The notes beneath the pieces were generated by a model, which was given only the letters and a program-made list of their open reading frames with translations, was not told the DNA's origin and made no database searches. From positions 1-64,000 of the forward strand of contig NZ_JHXD01000020.1 of assembly GCF_000687715.1 (NCBI RefSeq): a DNA stretch of 64,000 bases, written 5' to 3'. Within the stretch, counting starts at the first letter, position 1. Each line of letters opens with the position of its first letter. The stretch is from Xylanibacter ruminicola Ga6B6. GTDB lineage: Bacteria > Bacteroidota > Bacteroidia > Bacteroidales > Bacteroidaceae. The position numbers and the translations under genes are program-made. Below, in pieces: positions 43,791-54,400 of this stretch.

Positions 43791-45272
43791 ATGGCAAAAG
43801 AATTAAAAGAATTAACGAAAAGAGCCGACAACTACAGTCAGTGGTTTAACGACCTGGTAGTTAAGGCTGATTTGGCAGAGCAGAGCGCTGTACGTGGCTG
43901 TATGGTTATCAAACCTTACGGTTATGCCATCTGGGAGAAGATGCAGCAGCAGCTCGACAAGATGTTTAAGGAAACCGGTGCTCAGAACGCATACTTCCCA
44001 CTGCTCATCCCAAAGTCGTTCCTCTCGAAGGAGGCCGAGCACGTTGAGGGTTTTGCTAAGGAGTGTGCTGTGGTTACACACTACCGCCTGCGCGCTAAGG
44101 AGGATAAGAGCGGTGTTGAGGTTGACCCAACAGCTAAGCTCGAGGAGGAACTGATTGTACGTCCTACTTCGGAGACTATTATCTGGAATACATATAAGAA
44201 CTGGATTCACTCATGGCGCGATCTGCCCCTGATGTGCAACCAGTGGTGTAATGTGATGCGTTGGGAGATGCGTACACGTCCGTTCCTGCGCACCAGCGAG
44301 TTCCTCTGGCAGGAGGGTCACACAGCCCACGCTACCCGCGAGGAGGCTGAGGAGGAAGCACAGAAGATGCTGAAGGTATATGCCAAGTTTGCTGAGGAGT
44401 GGATGGCTGTGCCTGTGGTACAGGGTGTGAAGAGTGAGACCGAGCGTTTTGCCGGTGCTCTGGATACTTACACCATCGAGGCTATGATGCAGGACGGTAA
44501 GGCACTGCAGAGCGGTACCAGCCACTTCCTGGGTCAGAACTTTGCCAAGGCTTTCGAGGTAACCTATCTTAATAAGGAGAACAAGCCTGAGTATGTATGG
44601 GCTACATCGTGGGGTGTTTCTACCCGACTGATTGGTGCGCTCATCATGACTCACAGCGACGATAACGGACTGGTATTGCCTCCACGTCTGGCTCCTATCC
44701 AGGTAGTTATTATTCCTATCGCTACCAAGCCCGAGCAGATGGAGCAGGTTAACAAGGAGGTGACACCTATCATCGAGGCTCTGCGTGCTAAGGGTATCAC
44801 CGTGAAGTTTGACGATGCCGACAACAAGCGTCCTGGCTTTAAGTTTGCTGATTACGAGCTGAAGGGTGTTCCCGTACGTCTGGTTCTGGGTGCTCGCGAC
44901 CTGGAGAACGGTACTATCGAGGTAATGCGCCGCGATACTCTGGAGAAGGAGACTCGCTCGATCGACGGTATCACCGAGTACGTTGAGCAGCTGCTGGAGG
45001 ATATTCAGAAGAATATCTTCGAGAAGGCTAAGGCTTATCGTGATGCCCGCATCTACGAGTGCGAGAACTACGAGGAGTTCAAGGAGAAGGTGAAGGACGG
45101 TGGATTCTTCCTGTGCCACTGGGACGGTACTGCCGAGACAGAGGCTAAGATCAAGGAGGAGACTCAGGCCACTATCCGCTGCGTGCCTTTCGGCGTAGAG
45201 CAGACTCCTGGTGTGGATATGGTAACCGGCAAGCCTGCTAAGGCTCGCGTGATTATCGCTCGCTCGTACTAA
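43791..45272 (+). CDS. proS: prolyl-tRNA synthetase, archaeal/eukaryotic type
   Basis: 493 residues. Class II synthetase: motif 2 around [30 protein letters not shown], motif 3 in [21 protein letters not shown], then an anticodon-binding domain (about 300-400) and the C-terminal zinc-domain-like extension of ProS type 3 (ending RVIIARSY). It lacks the editing INS domain of the bacterial ProS, as Bacteroidetes usually do. Single gene with promoter and terminator. Confidence 0.96.
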   Translation: MAKELKELTKRADNYSQWFNDLVVKADLAEQSAVRGCMVIKPYGYAIWEKMQQQLDKMFKETGAQNAYFPLLIPKSFLSKEAEHVEGFAKECAVVTHYRLRAKEDKSGVEVDPTAKLEEELIVRPTSETIIWNTYKNWIHSWRDLPLMCNQWCNVMRWEMRTRPFLRTSEFLWQEGHTAHATREEAEEEAQKMLKVYAKFAEEWMAVPVVQGVKSETERFAGALDTYTIEAMMQDGKALQSGTSHFLGQNFAKAFEVTYLNKENKPEYVWATSWGVSTRLIGALIMTHSDDNGLVLPPRLAPIQVVIIPIATKPEQMEQVNKEVTPIIEALRAKGITVKFDDADNKRPGFKFADYELKGVPVRLVLGARDLENGTIEVMRRDTLEKETRSIDGITEYVEQLLEDIQKNIFEKAKAYRDARIYECENYEEFKEKVKDGGFFLCHWDGTAETEAKIKEETQATIRCVPFGVEQTPGVDMVTGKPAKARVIIARSY

Positions 45273-45311
45273 TTGGCAATTGATAATTGAAAATTGACAA
45301 TTATATAAAGT

Positions 45312-45345
45312 AAAAGAGGAACCTTCTCAGGTTCCTCTTTTTTTA
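45312..45345. terminator. terminator of proS
   Basis: AAGAGGAACCT and AGGTTCCTCTT pair perfectly around TCTC, followed by seven T on plus. On minus it is followed by a short T run and could also end the putative transcript from the promoter at 45472. Confidence 0.88.
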
Positions 45346-45471
45346 ACCATAAACTAATGCTCTAAAAAATTACTCAAGCATTACTTTATGGAGGCCGAAA
45401 TATCACTTACCTCACGATAAATCCATTTCTAATTAACCTTAATAATCTAATACCATGAAAAACACATGTGC

Positions 45472-45479
45472 AAAGGTAA
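45472..45479 (-). promoter_or_regulatory. orphan minus-strand promoter (possible small RNA)
   Basis: TACCTTTG on the minus strand; its -33 box is unclear. No open reading frame of useful length follows before the proS terminator at 45345, so a transcript of about 120-150 bases would be non-coding. The 255-base region 45273-45527 otherwise holds only AATT-type repeats near 45275-45305. Confidence 0.4.
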
Positions 45480-45527
45480 TTCATTTCTTCTGAAAGTGAT
45501 GATTCAGAAGCTATAAACTGCCTTAAT

Positions 45528-45995
45528 TTAACGTTTGTTTAGCAATTCGTCATCCCGCTTCAGGATATTTTGCATTTCAAAACGATTTATTCTTTGGCGT
45601 TGTGCCTCGGTAAGCTGAGGTGCTGCAACGGGCTGCCAGGCGGTGGTAAAGTAGTGTACCCTACTCTGCCCGTAAATAGAATCAACCGTAAAGGTCTCGA
45701 TGAGCACTACAGTGCTGTCCATCAGCAACATATCAGTTTTTAACGACGGGTTCATACGGATAGTGAGACTATCGTCGGCCAGCGCAATCATCTCGCTGGT
45801 GCCGCCTAACTGATTCTTTACTTCGGCCTTCATCCCTGAATCCAAAAAGTCGATAAAATCCAAACGATTATTCTTGGAGAGATAAGGCATCAATGAGTCA
45901 GGCATCTGCCTGAACACATCACGTATGGTGACGCTCTGAGCTGATGCCTGATTAAGTGTTGTGGCCAACAAAAGGGCCATCATGAATTTCTTCAT
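45528..45995 (-). CDS. DUF3256-family secreted protein
   Basis: 155 residues. Signal peptide ending SAQ, then the DUF3256 pattern: TIRDVFRQMPDSLMPYLSKNNRLDFIDFLDSGMKAEVKN followed by SLTIRMNPSL. Found only in Bacteroidetes; role unknown. Last gene of the long ileS-led minus run, its ATG overlapping the paaK stop (ATGA). Confidence 0.87.
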   Translation of the reverse strand: MKKFMMALLLATTLNQASAQSVTIRDVFRQMPDSLMPYLSKNNRLDFIDFLDSGMKAEVKNQLGGTSEMIALADDSLTIRMNPSLKTDMLLMDSTVVLIETFTVDSIYGQSRVHYFTTAWQPVAAPQLTEAQRQRINRFEMQNILKRDDELLNKR

Positions 45996-47332
45996 CCGCG
46001 ACTGGGTCTTTTATCTATTACACGAACGGCCTTGCCCTCGCTTTGTGGCAACGAGCCCTTCTTTACAAGTTTTACTACTGGGGTGAGCAGAATCTCATCC
46101 TTGAGTGCACGCTGGATGTCCTTCATCATCTTCTGCATCTCGGGATAGATCTCGGTCTCCAGGCTGTCGAGCTCTACCTCAACGGTCATCACATCGTTGT
46201 CGTCGATGGTCTCGAGGGTGATGAGGTAGTTGCTACCCAAACCAGGATACTGCACGAGAATCTTCTCGACCTGCATGGGGAATACGTTCACACCCTTGAT
46301 GATGAACATATCGTCGGTACGGCCCTTGATACGGTCGATACGACGGTGGGTACGTCCGCACTTACAGGGTTCGGCGATGATGCGGGTGAGGTCGCGCGTA
46401 CGGTAACGCAGGATTGGCATCATGGTGCGGTCGAGTGTGGTGAGCACCATCTCGCCCATCTCGCCGTCGGGCACTGGTTCGAGTGTGTCGGGATCAACAA
46501 TCTCAACGATATAGTTGTCCTCCCACAGGTGCATACCGTCCTGATACTTACACTCGAAGGCTACACCTGGACCGTTCATCTCGGTCATACCAAACGAGTT
46601 GTAGGCCTTTACGCCCAGCATACGCTCGATGCGGCGGCGCTGCTCCTCGGTGTGGGGCTCGGCTCCAATGCAAAGGGTGCGCAGCTTGGTGGTTGAGGGG
46701 TCGACACCCTCTTCCTTGAACACCTCGGCCAAACGGATGGCGTAAGATGGGATGGCGTGCAGACAGGTGGTACCAAAGTCCTTTACGAACTTGATCTGAC
46801 GCTTAGAGTTACCGGCTCCAGCGGGCACTGTCATGGCGCCTAACCACTCGGCTCCGTACTGGAAACCAAGTCCGCCGGTAAACATACCGTAACCCGATGA
46901 GTTCTGGAACACGTCGCTCTTGCGGCATCCAACCATATACAGGTTGCGGGCAATCATATTAGCCCACGAACAGATGTCGTGCTCGGAGTAAACAACCACG
47001 CATGGATTACCGGTTGTACCACTGGTAGAGTGGATACGTACGGCATCGTCGAGATTGCCGCCAACGAGTCCGTAGGGGTAGTTATCGCGCAGGTCCTGCT
47101 TGGTGGTGAAAGGAATCTTACGCAAATCGTCCAGACTGTTGATTGAGTCGGCCGTGATACCAGCATCGCCTAATCGTTTCTTGTAGAAAGGCGATTTCAG
47201 ACAAACGTTGATCGTGTCCTTTAGTTTCTTAACTTGCAACTGCTGGAGCTGCTCTCTTGGCATAGTCTCGAGTTCGGGCTGCCAGTATTCGCCATCGGGC
47301 TTGATGGTAGCCATAATCTTCTCGTCAGTCAT
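45992..47332 (-). CDS. paaK: phenylacetate-CoA ligase
   Basis: 446 residues of the adenylate-forming PaaK branch: phosphate loop IHSTSGTTGNPCVV, YNSFGMTEMNGPG, and YRTRDLTRI, with the C-terminal AMP-binding_C2 domain. It activates phenylacetate (or a related aryl acid) as the CoA thioester. The window also encodes IorAB, whose product is an aryl-acetyl-CoA, so the two can interconvert arylacetate and arylpyruvate. Alternative start at residue 7 (MATIKPDGEYW). Confidence 0.92.
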   Translation of the reverse strand: MTDEKIMATIKPDGEYWQPELETMPREQLQQLQVKKLKDTINVCLKSPFYKKRLGDAGITADSINSLDDLRKIPFTTKQDLRDNYPYGLVGGNLDDAVRIHSTSGTTGNPCVVVYSEHDICSWANMIARNLYMVGCRKSDVFQNSSGYGMFTGGLGFQYGAEWLGAMTVPAGAGNSKRQIKFVKDFGTTCLHAIPSYAIRLAEVFKEEGVDPSTTKLRTLCIGAEPHTEEQRRRIERMLGVKAYNSFGMTEMNGPGVAFECKYQDGMHLWEDNYIVEIVDPDTLEPVPDGEMGEMVLTTLDRTMMPILRYRTRDLTRIIAEPCKCGRTHRRIDRIKGRTDDMFIIKGVNVFPMQVEKILVQYPGLGSNYLITLETIDDNDVMTVEVELDSLETEIYPEMQKMMKDIQRALKDEILLTPVVKLVKKGSLPQSEGKAVRVIDKRPSRG

Positions 47333-47378
47333 ATCTTATAGTTTATTTGGTTTATCGTTTTATGTAATTGTTATTTTA

Positions 47379-48098
47379 TTATTTCTGTGCCAGCTGCATC
47401 ATCATCACGGCGGCTAAACCGGCCGTTTCGGTGCGCAAGCGTGCTGAACCTAAGCTTACTGATACCCAACCGGCAGCTACAGCTGCTTTCACCTCGTCGA
47501 TCGAGAAATCGCCCTCGGGACCTACCAGCACGGTTACATCCTGGCTGTCGGATGGCTTGCGCAGCTCGTCGAACAGCTCTACACGGGGTACCTCCTCGTA
47601 GCAGTGGGCGATGTACTTACGCCCCTGAATGGGCTGCTCGAGGAAATGGTTGAAGTGTACCATCTCGTTTACCTGGGGCTTCCAGGCTTTGTGACTCTGC
47701 TTAACGGCAGCAGTTACAATCTTATCGAGTCGCACCAGCTTTACCAGTCGGCGCTCAGAGAACTTACAGTTAAGGAACGTTACCTCGTCGATACCAACCT
47801 CGGTAGCCTTCTCCATCATCCACTCCATGCGGTCCATCATCTTGGTGGGCGCAATACCTAAGTGCAGATGGCCCTTCCACTGGGGCTCCTGAGGCAGCTT
47901 CTCCAAGATTTCGTAATAGCAGTGATGGGTAGCTGCAACGGTTACCTGCGCACGGAAGTAGTTACCTACTCCATCCATCAGAAACAGCTCGTCGCCACTC
48001 TTCAGGCGCAGCACACGCATGGCGTGCATGGCCTCGTCGGTAGGCAGCTCGGTCTGGTTCTCGGCATCAGGCACAAAAAAATATCTTGCTTCCTTCAT
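47379..48098 (-). CDS. rsmE: 16S rRNA m3U1498 methyltransferase
   Basis: 239 residues. N-terminal PUA-like domain (HAMRVLRLKSGDELFLMDG) and a SPOUT domain with VLVGPEGDFSIDEV and SLGSARLRTETAGLAAV, both diagnostic of RsmE. It methylates U1498 in the decoding centre of 16S rRNA. It lies between the nucleoside permease and paaK, 46 bases upstream of paaK. Confidence 0.95.
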   Translation of the reverse strand: MKEARYFFVPDAENQTELPTDEAMHAMRVLRLKSGDELFLMDGVGNYFRAQVTVAATHHCYYEILEKLPQEPQWKGHLHLGIAPTKMMDRMEWMMEKATEVGIDEVTFLNCKFSERRLVKLVRLDKIVTAAVKQSHKAWKPQVNEMVHFNHFLEQPIQGRKYIAHCYEEVPRVELFDELRKPSDSQDVTVLVGPEGDFSIDEVKAAVAAGWVSVSLGSARLRTETAGLAAVMMMQLAQK

Positions 48099-48120
48099 AT
48101 TCTATTTAGAGTAATCTGTG

Positions 48121-49431
48121 TTATTTCTTTTCCGGATGGAAAACAAGGGCGAACGATACACCTACTGCGAGTGCAAAGGCGGCAAAGATAAACCAGCATG
48201 TGGCCCACTCGCCCTGCAGGAATCCATTCTCCCAATAACAGTAATGGTTTACTATCTCGCCGGCTGCCAGCGTACCTACGGTAGCGCCAACACCATTGGT
48301 CATCATCATGAACAAGCCCTGAGCCGAAGCCTTGATGCTGGGTTCGCACTCCTGATCGACGAAGATACCACCCGACACGTTGAAGAAGTCGAAGGCCACA
48401 CCGTAAACGATGCAAGAGAGAATGAACATGATAACACCTGGCATAGCGGGGTTACCAACACCGAAGAATCCGAAACGGAACACCCAGGCGAACATCGACA
48501 TGAGCATTACAACCTTGATGCCATAACGCTTCAGGAAGAATGGGATCATGAGGATACACAAGGCCTCGCTAATCTGTGAGATACTGGTAAGCAGGGTGGC
48601 ATTGTTAGCGGCAAACGAGCTGGCTACTGCTGCATCGGCACTACCCTTAAAGCTGGTAATGAACGGTCCGGCATAGCCATTGGTTACCTGCAGACACATA
48701 CCCAGCAGGGCTGAGAAAATGAAGAACAGGGCCATGTTGCGGTTCTTGAACAGCTTGAAGGCATTGAGGCCAAGGCTCTCGATGAGCGAAACCTTCTCCT
48801 TCACCACCACCTTACACTCGGGCAATGTGAAGCAATAGAAGCAGAGCACAATGCTGAGAATGCCTGATACAAAGAACTGCATGTAGGTGTACTGGAACTT
48901 ATAGGCGCTGTCGGCCAGCGTCATGCTGAAGCTGCCATCCTGCCATACGGCGCAGTTAACAAACCACATGGTGACGATGAAACCTACGGTGCCCAGCACA
49001 CGGATAGGTGGGAAATCCTTGACGGTATCGAGTCCGTTATTCTTCAGAATGGTGAATGCGGCTGTATTCGATAGCGCGATGGTGGGCATGAAGAATGCCA
49101 CACTCAGGGTGTAAAGGGTGATGAACAGCGACTTATCGGCCAACTCATTGCCGAAGCCTGCCTGGAGGCCTAACCACCAGCAACCCAGCATAAAGCCGCC
49201 TGCTGCCAAGTGGCACAAGCCCAGCAAGCGCTGTGGCTGAATATACTTATCGGCTACAATACCCATCAAAGTGGGCATAAAGATACTGACGATACCCTGA
49301 ATAGCATAGAACCAGGAAATCTTGTCGCCCAGTCCGGCCACTCCGAGGTAATTACCCATACATGTAAGATAAGCTCCCCAAACTGCGAACTCCAGGAAGT
49401 TCATCAATGACAAACGGAATTTCAGATTCAT
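48121..49431 (-). CDS. MFS nucleoside permease (NupG/XapB-like)
   Basis: 436 residues with 12 predicted helices. The start MNLKFRLSLMNFLEFAVWGAYLTCMGNYL and GIVADKYIQPQRLLGL (MFS loop 2-3) match the nucleoside:H+ symporter family. It should import nucleosides across the inner membrane. Part of the minus run, 23 bases after the DUF4296 gene. Confidence 0.92.
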   Translation of the reverse strand: MNLKFRLSLMNFLEFAVWGAYLTCMGNYLGVAGLGDKISWFYAIQGIVSIFMPTLMGIVADKYIQPQRLLGLCHLAAGGFMLGCWWLGLQAGFGNELADKSLFITLYTLSVAFFMPTIALSNTAAFTILKNNGLDTVKDFPPIRVLGTVGFIVTMWFVNCAVWQDGSFSMTLADSAYKFQYTYMQFFVSGILSIVLCFYCFTLPECKVVVKEKVSLIESLGLNAFKLFKNRNMALFFIFSALLGMCLQVTNGYAGPFITSFKGSADAAVASSFAANNATLLTSISQISEALCILMIPFFLKRYGIKVVMLMSMFAWVFRFGFFGVGNPAMPGVIMFILSCIVYGVAFDFFNVSGGIFVDQECEPSIKASAQGLFMMMTNGVGATVGTLAAGEIVNHYCYWENGFLQGEWATCWFIFAAFALAVGVSFALVFHPEKK

Positions 49432-49454
49432 AATTATTACTTAGATATTTGGTT

Positions 49455-50384
49455 TTACTTTTTGGTTTCTTTCTTGCGCATCTTCTGGATATCGCCAATG
49501 GTTAACGGGCGTCCGGCTACATGGCGGCCTGGACGGCGCAGCGAATCGTACTGAGCCGTATCGGGCTGCAGTTCAGAGATGCTGTCGGGCTTTTGTGGCG
49601 CAACGGGCTGATCGGTAAGCTTGTTATGGAAGCGGAACAGCTGTATGTTGTTCACAAACAGCAGACACAGATTGTAGGTGGGGTCGGTCGACGGGCGCAT
49701 GCCACACATCACAAAGCCCTTGATCTCCTTTACGCGCTCCTTGCAATAAGGTATGCGCAGGTTTGTGATGCCCGTCGACGAAACGGTAGAATACTGCTTG
49801 ACAGTACTATCGTTGGCATAGGTAACGGCCATATACACCGAGGCCTGACGATTGCCTTGCTGCATAAGCCATGTGGTATTCATACTCAGCATAAAGCTGT
49901 CGCCTGCACGATACGAGGTGTCGGCTTTCTGAGTAAACTGATAAAGATGATACGGACGGTCGTTGAACAGCAAGAGTGCACGATCGCCTTTCCAAACATC
50001 GGCCGTATCGCCACTGAGCGAGGCAGTGGTAATCTGCACATCGCCAACAGCGGCACCGTATTTCTCGGCCTCGTTATTCAAGCGGTCCTGTACATGCTTG
50101 TAAATCTCTTGGAATCGGTCGGCTCGGGTATAATAATACACCAGCGACGAATCGAATTCGGCTTGTGTGAGTCCGTGCTTCTTGAGCACTAACTCGAAAG
50201 TCAAACGGCGGTTGTAATCCTGATTACCCTCCTGCTGCGCGGCTATGCCTTGCGCTACGTGATAATCGTAAATCAAATCCTCCATATCGTCGGGCTGGAT
50301 ATACTCCGATGGCACCGATGGCTTACAGCTAATCATGCATGCAGCTGCGGCCACCAAAACAATATGTAAAGCCTTACTCTTCAA
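49455..50384 (-). CDS. DUF4296 lipoprotein
   Basis: 309 residues. Lipobox MISC (Cys about 20) and the DUF4296 segment IQPDDMEDLIYDYHVAQGIAAQ, with FDSSLVYYYTRADRFQEIYKHV. The C-terminal third is Pro-rich (PVAPQKPDSISELQPDTAQ). Function unknown. Its start overlaps the end of lspA by 11 bases, so it is translated together with the enzyme that processes its own signal peptide class. Confidence 0.9.
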   Translation of the reverse strand: MKSKALHIVLVAAAACMISCKPSVPSEYIQPDDMEDLIYDYHVAQGIAAQQEGNQDYNRRLTFELVLKKHGLTQAEFDSSLVYYYTRADRFQEIYKHVQDRLNNEAEKYGAAVGDVQITTASLSGDTADVWKGDRALLLFNDRPYHLYQFTQKADTSYRAGDSFMLSMNTTWLMQQGNRQASVYMAVTYANDSTVKQYSTVSSTGITNLRIPYCKERVKEIKGFVMCGMRPSTDPTYNLCLLFVNNIQLFRFHNKLTDQPVAPQKPDSISELQPDTAQYDSLRRPGRHVAGRPLTIGDIQKMRKKETKK

Positions 50385-51021
50385 CGTTATTCGTTTCTTT
50401 CTTAAGTGTAATCTTACTTATTTCTTCACGATAGAACAGCAACAGCAGCACAACGCTGACACTGATGCTGGCATCGGCAAAATTAAATACCGGACTAAAG
50501 AACACAAAGTGCTCGCCGCCCACAAAAGGCATCCATGTGGGCCATTCGGTTTCAATCAACGGGAAGTAGAACATATCTACCACCTTACCCATGAGGAAAG
50601 GTGCATAACCCGTACCAAAATCAACTAAGTATGACAGATAGTAGGGCGACGACTCGTTGAACATCATGCCGTAGAACATGCAATCGATGAGATTGCCTGC
50701 AGCACCGGCCAGCACCAACGAGAGGCACACGATATAGCCTGTGCGGGCATTACGTTTTACCTGCTGCCAGATGTAATAACCCAGCACACCGATGGCAACC
50801 ACACGGAACAACGACAGCACAATCTTGCTGCCTAACTGCATGCCAAAGGCCATGCCCATGTTCTCGATAAACGTGATGTAAAACCAATCGGTAACGCGGA
50901 TACTCTCGTGCAGCGTCATCGACGTTTTCACCCAGATCTTGATAGCCTGGTCAATAAGGAGAATGGCGACTATGATTAATGTCGCCAATCTTCCTTTTGT
51001 CATTAGAGGTCCGTGCGTCAC
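50374..51021 (-). CDS. lspA: lipoprotein signal peptidase II
   Basis: 215 residues, longer than E. coli LspA (164). Four transmembrane helices; ENMGMAFGM, GAAGNLIDCMFYG and FNFADASIS are the conserved blocks that carry the two catalytic Asp residues (NLID and NFAD). A periplasmic insertion of about 45 residues between them (MFNESSPYYLSYLVDFG to VGGEHFVFF) is a usual Bacteroidetes feature. The start overlaps the dksA-like stop by four bases; a later start at residue 7 is possible. Confidence 0.94.
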   Translation of the reverse strand: MTHGPLMTKGRLATLIIVAILLIDQAIKIWVKTSMTLHESIRVTDWFYITFIENMGMAFGMQLGSKIVLSLFRVVAIGVLGYYIWQQVKRNARTGYIVCLSLVLAGAAGNLIDCMFYGMMFNESSPYYLSYLVDFGTGYAPFLMGKVVDMFYFPLIETEWPTWMPFVGGEHFVFFSPVFNFADASISVSVVLLLLFYREEISKITLKKETNNVEE

Positions 51022-51398
51022 TTTTTCTGGTTCAGCTTAGACTCTACACTCAGTGTTGCATGAGGAACGGCACGCAGACGCTCCTTTGGTATCAGCTTAC
51101 CGGTAATACGGTCGATACCATAGGTTTTGTTCTCGATGCGAACCAATGCAGCCTTCAGGCCCTGAATGAACTTCTGCTGGCGGGCGGCCATCGAGATCAA
51201 CTCCTCTTTCGACTGGGTAGCACTACCCTCCTCCAATGCCTTGTAGGTGGGTGATGTATCGTCGACGTCGTTGCTGTCCTCGTTGGTCAGTACGCGCATC
51301 ATCTGTTCGTAATCACGCTTGGCCAAAGCCATCTTCTCATTGATAATCTGACGGAACTCTTCGAGCTCTTCGTCAGTATAGCGAGTCTTCTCTGCCAT
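51018..51398 (-). CDS. TraR/DksA-family protein without zinc cysteines
   Basis: 126 residues. Coiled-coil N-terminal part (about 8-75) with an acidic DNEDSNDVDD-type tip region, then the C-terminal DksA fold. The usual zinc-finger cysteines are replaced: TYGIDRITGKLIPKERL and LSVESKLN stand where CxxC pairs occur. Members bind the RNA polymerase secondary channel and act with ppGpp or redox signals; the Cys-free type keeps the fold without metal. It sits in the ileS-lspA run. Confidence 0.92.
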   Translation of the reverse strand: MAEKTRYTDEELEEFRQIINEKMALAKRDYEQMMRVLTNEDSNDVDDTSPTYKALEEGSATQSKEELISMAARQQKFIQGLKAALVRIENKTYGIDRITGKLIPKERLRAVPHATLSVESKLNQKK

Positions 51399-51428
51399 AA
51401 TACTTAATTGTTTAGTTATTGATTATTT

Positions 51429-54400
51429 TTAATTCTTTGTAACTGTTATGTTCAACTTGAAGTCATCGAACTCAACCTCCTGACCGTCATTAGGTTGTAG
51501 AGTAACATCATCGGCCAGAACCTGAGTCTTGATGTAGTCGGCAAAGCTGCTTACAGCCTTCTCAACCTCAGCATTTGGAGTCAGTACCACGCTGATACGG
51601 TCGGTAATCTCAAAGCCGCTCTCCTTACGGATGTTCTGGATGCGGTTGATGAGCTCGCGGGCCATACCCTCGTTCTTCAACTCCTCGGTGAGTTCTACCT
51701 CGAGTGCTACAGTAAGATTACCCTCGTTAGCTACCAACCAGCCTGGAATATCCTCGCTGATAATCTCAACGTCCTCAACTAGAACCTCTAGATTATCTAG
51801 AGTATCTAGTACTAGCTTACCATTCTTCTCGAGTTCGGCAATCTGCTCCTGACTCAGGGCATCCATTGCGGCAGCTACACTCTTCATGAGCTTACCGAAC
51901 TTCTTACCCATGGTACGGAAGTTACACTTTACCTTCTTAACCAGCACGCCAGCACCCTCAACGAAACGCAGTTCCTTCACGTTAACCTCGTTCATAATCA
52001 GGTCCTTAACGGCTTCGATGTGCTTCTTCTGAGTCTCGTCCACAGCAGGAATCATGATGGCCTGCAGTGGCTGGCGCACCTTGATGTTAACCTTGCGGCG
52101 CAGGGCCAGAACCATCGATGTAATCTTCTGTGCCATCTGCATGCGAGCCTCGAGATCCTTATCAATCTGTGCCTCGTCGGCAACTGGGAACTTATCCAGG
52201 TGTACTGAGTCGAGCTCACCACCCAGGTCCTTATACAGCTGGTCGGCATAGAATGGTGCGAATGGAGCCAGCAGCTTGGCAACGGTCATCAAGCAGGTGT
52301 AGAGAGTCTGATAAGCCGAGAGCTTATCCTCGCTCATCTCCTTACCCCAGAAACGTTTGCGGTTCAAACGTACGAACCAGTTACTCAGGTCGTCGTTAAC
52401 AAACGCGTCGATCAGACGGCCGGCACGTGTAGGATCGTAGCCTTCCAACTCGGCCTCTACGCCCTTGATAAGGGTGTTCAGGCAAGAGAGGATCCAGCGG
52501 TCGATCTCAGGACGCTTATCGAATGCTACCTGTGCTGTTGCGGGGTCGAAACCATCCACATTAGCATAGAGTGCGAAGAAACTATAGGTGTTATAGAGTG
52601 TTCCGAAGAACTTACGACGAACCTCGTCTACGCCCTCTGGGTCGAACTTCAGGTTGTCCCAAGGCTCAGAGTTGGTCATCATATACAGGCGTACAGCATC
52701 GCTACCGTACTTGCCAATCATATCGAATGGGTTTACTACATTACCAACGTGCTTCGACATCTTGTTACCCTTGGCATCGAGCACCAGACCTGAAGAAATT
52801 ACATTCTTGAAGGCTACTGAGTCGAAGATCATGGTAGCAATAGCGTGCAGGGTGAAGAACCAACCACGAGTCTGGTCGACACCCTCGTTGATGAAGTCGC
52901 AGGGGAAGGCGATACCCTTATCAATCAAATCCTTATTCTCGAATGGATAGTGGATCTGTGCGTATGGCATAGAGCCAGAATCGAACCATACGTCGATCAG
53001 GTCGGTCTCGCGCTTCATGGGCTTACCGCTCTCTGATACCAGAATGATGTTATCAACGTATGGACGGTGCAGGTCGATCTTATCGTAGTTCTCCTTGCTC
53101 ATGTCGCCAGGAACAAAGCCATTGTCCTTCAATGGGTTGCTAGTCATGAAGCCGGCCTTAACAGCCTTCTCGATCTCGTTGTAGAGCTCCTCAACCGAAC
53201 CGATGCAGATTTCCTTGCCATCCTCGTCGCGCCAGATAGGCAGTGGTGTACCCCAGAAACGTGAACGAGAGAGGTTCCAGTCGTTCAGGTTCTCCAACCA
53301 GTTACCAAAGCGGCCTGTACCTGTGCTCTCGGGCTGCCAGTTGATAGTCTTGTTCAGTTCGAACATACGATCCTTCTTGGCAGTTGAGCGGATGAACCAA
53401 GAATCCAATGGATAATAGAGTACGGGCTTATCGGTACGCCAGCAGTGAGGATAGTTGTGCACGTGCTTCTCGATCTTGAGTGCGGTGCCCTCCTGCTTCA
53501 TCTCCATACAGATAACGATGTTCAGGTCCTCGGCCTTAGCGGCTGCCTGCTCGTCGTACTTACCATCCTTGTTGAACTCGGGTGCATAGGCGTTCTTTAC
53601 GTAGTCGCCAGCGTGGTGACCGTAAGCCTTTACATCTACACACTTCTCAACAAAGTTATTATCCAGTTCGTCCATTACATAGTATTTACCCTGGAGGTCG
53701 ACCATTGGACGTGTTTCACCTTTCTTATTAATAAGGAACAGGCTTGGGATGTGAGCATCCTTAGCTACCTTGGCGTCATCAGCACCGAAGGTAGGCGCAA
53801 TATGTACGATACCTGCACCATCCTCGGTGGTTACGTAATCACCAGGGATAACGCGGAAGGCCTCGCTCTCCATCTCAACAAACTGATCCTTGCCATTCTC
53901 GCTGGCGAATACCTTCTCAGGATGTGCTGCGGCATACTCCTTTACATAGTCTGCAGCATTCTGATCGAGCTTAGCCGATGGTTTTACCCAAGGCATCAAC
54001 TGCTGGTACTTCATACCTACCAGCTCCTGACCGGTATAACGGCCTACGATGCGGTAAGGTACAAACTTCTCGCCCTTGTTGTACTCAGGCATCTCGTCGC
54101 CATCGGTGATGTTACCCTCGGGTGAGAGATAAGCATTCAGTCGGCTCTCGGCCAGAATGATGGTCATCTTCTCGCCGTTGTAGGCGTTGTAGGTCTGTAC
54201 TGCTACGTAATCAATCTTCGGACCTACGCAGAGTGCGGTGTTCGAAGGCAATGTCCAAGGAGTGGTTGTCCAGGCTACGAAGTAAGCCTCGCCCCACTTG
54301 GTCCACTCTTCCTTAGGATCGAGGGCCTTGAACAGTGCTGTTACGGTAGTGTCCTTTACATCGCGATAGCAACCAGGCTGGTTCAGCTCGTGTGAGCTCA

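Noticed and set aside
44211..45119. 302-residue minus-strand frame opposite proS
   Set aside because: Antisense of proS with leucine-rich composition typical of shadow frames.
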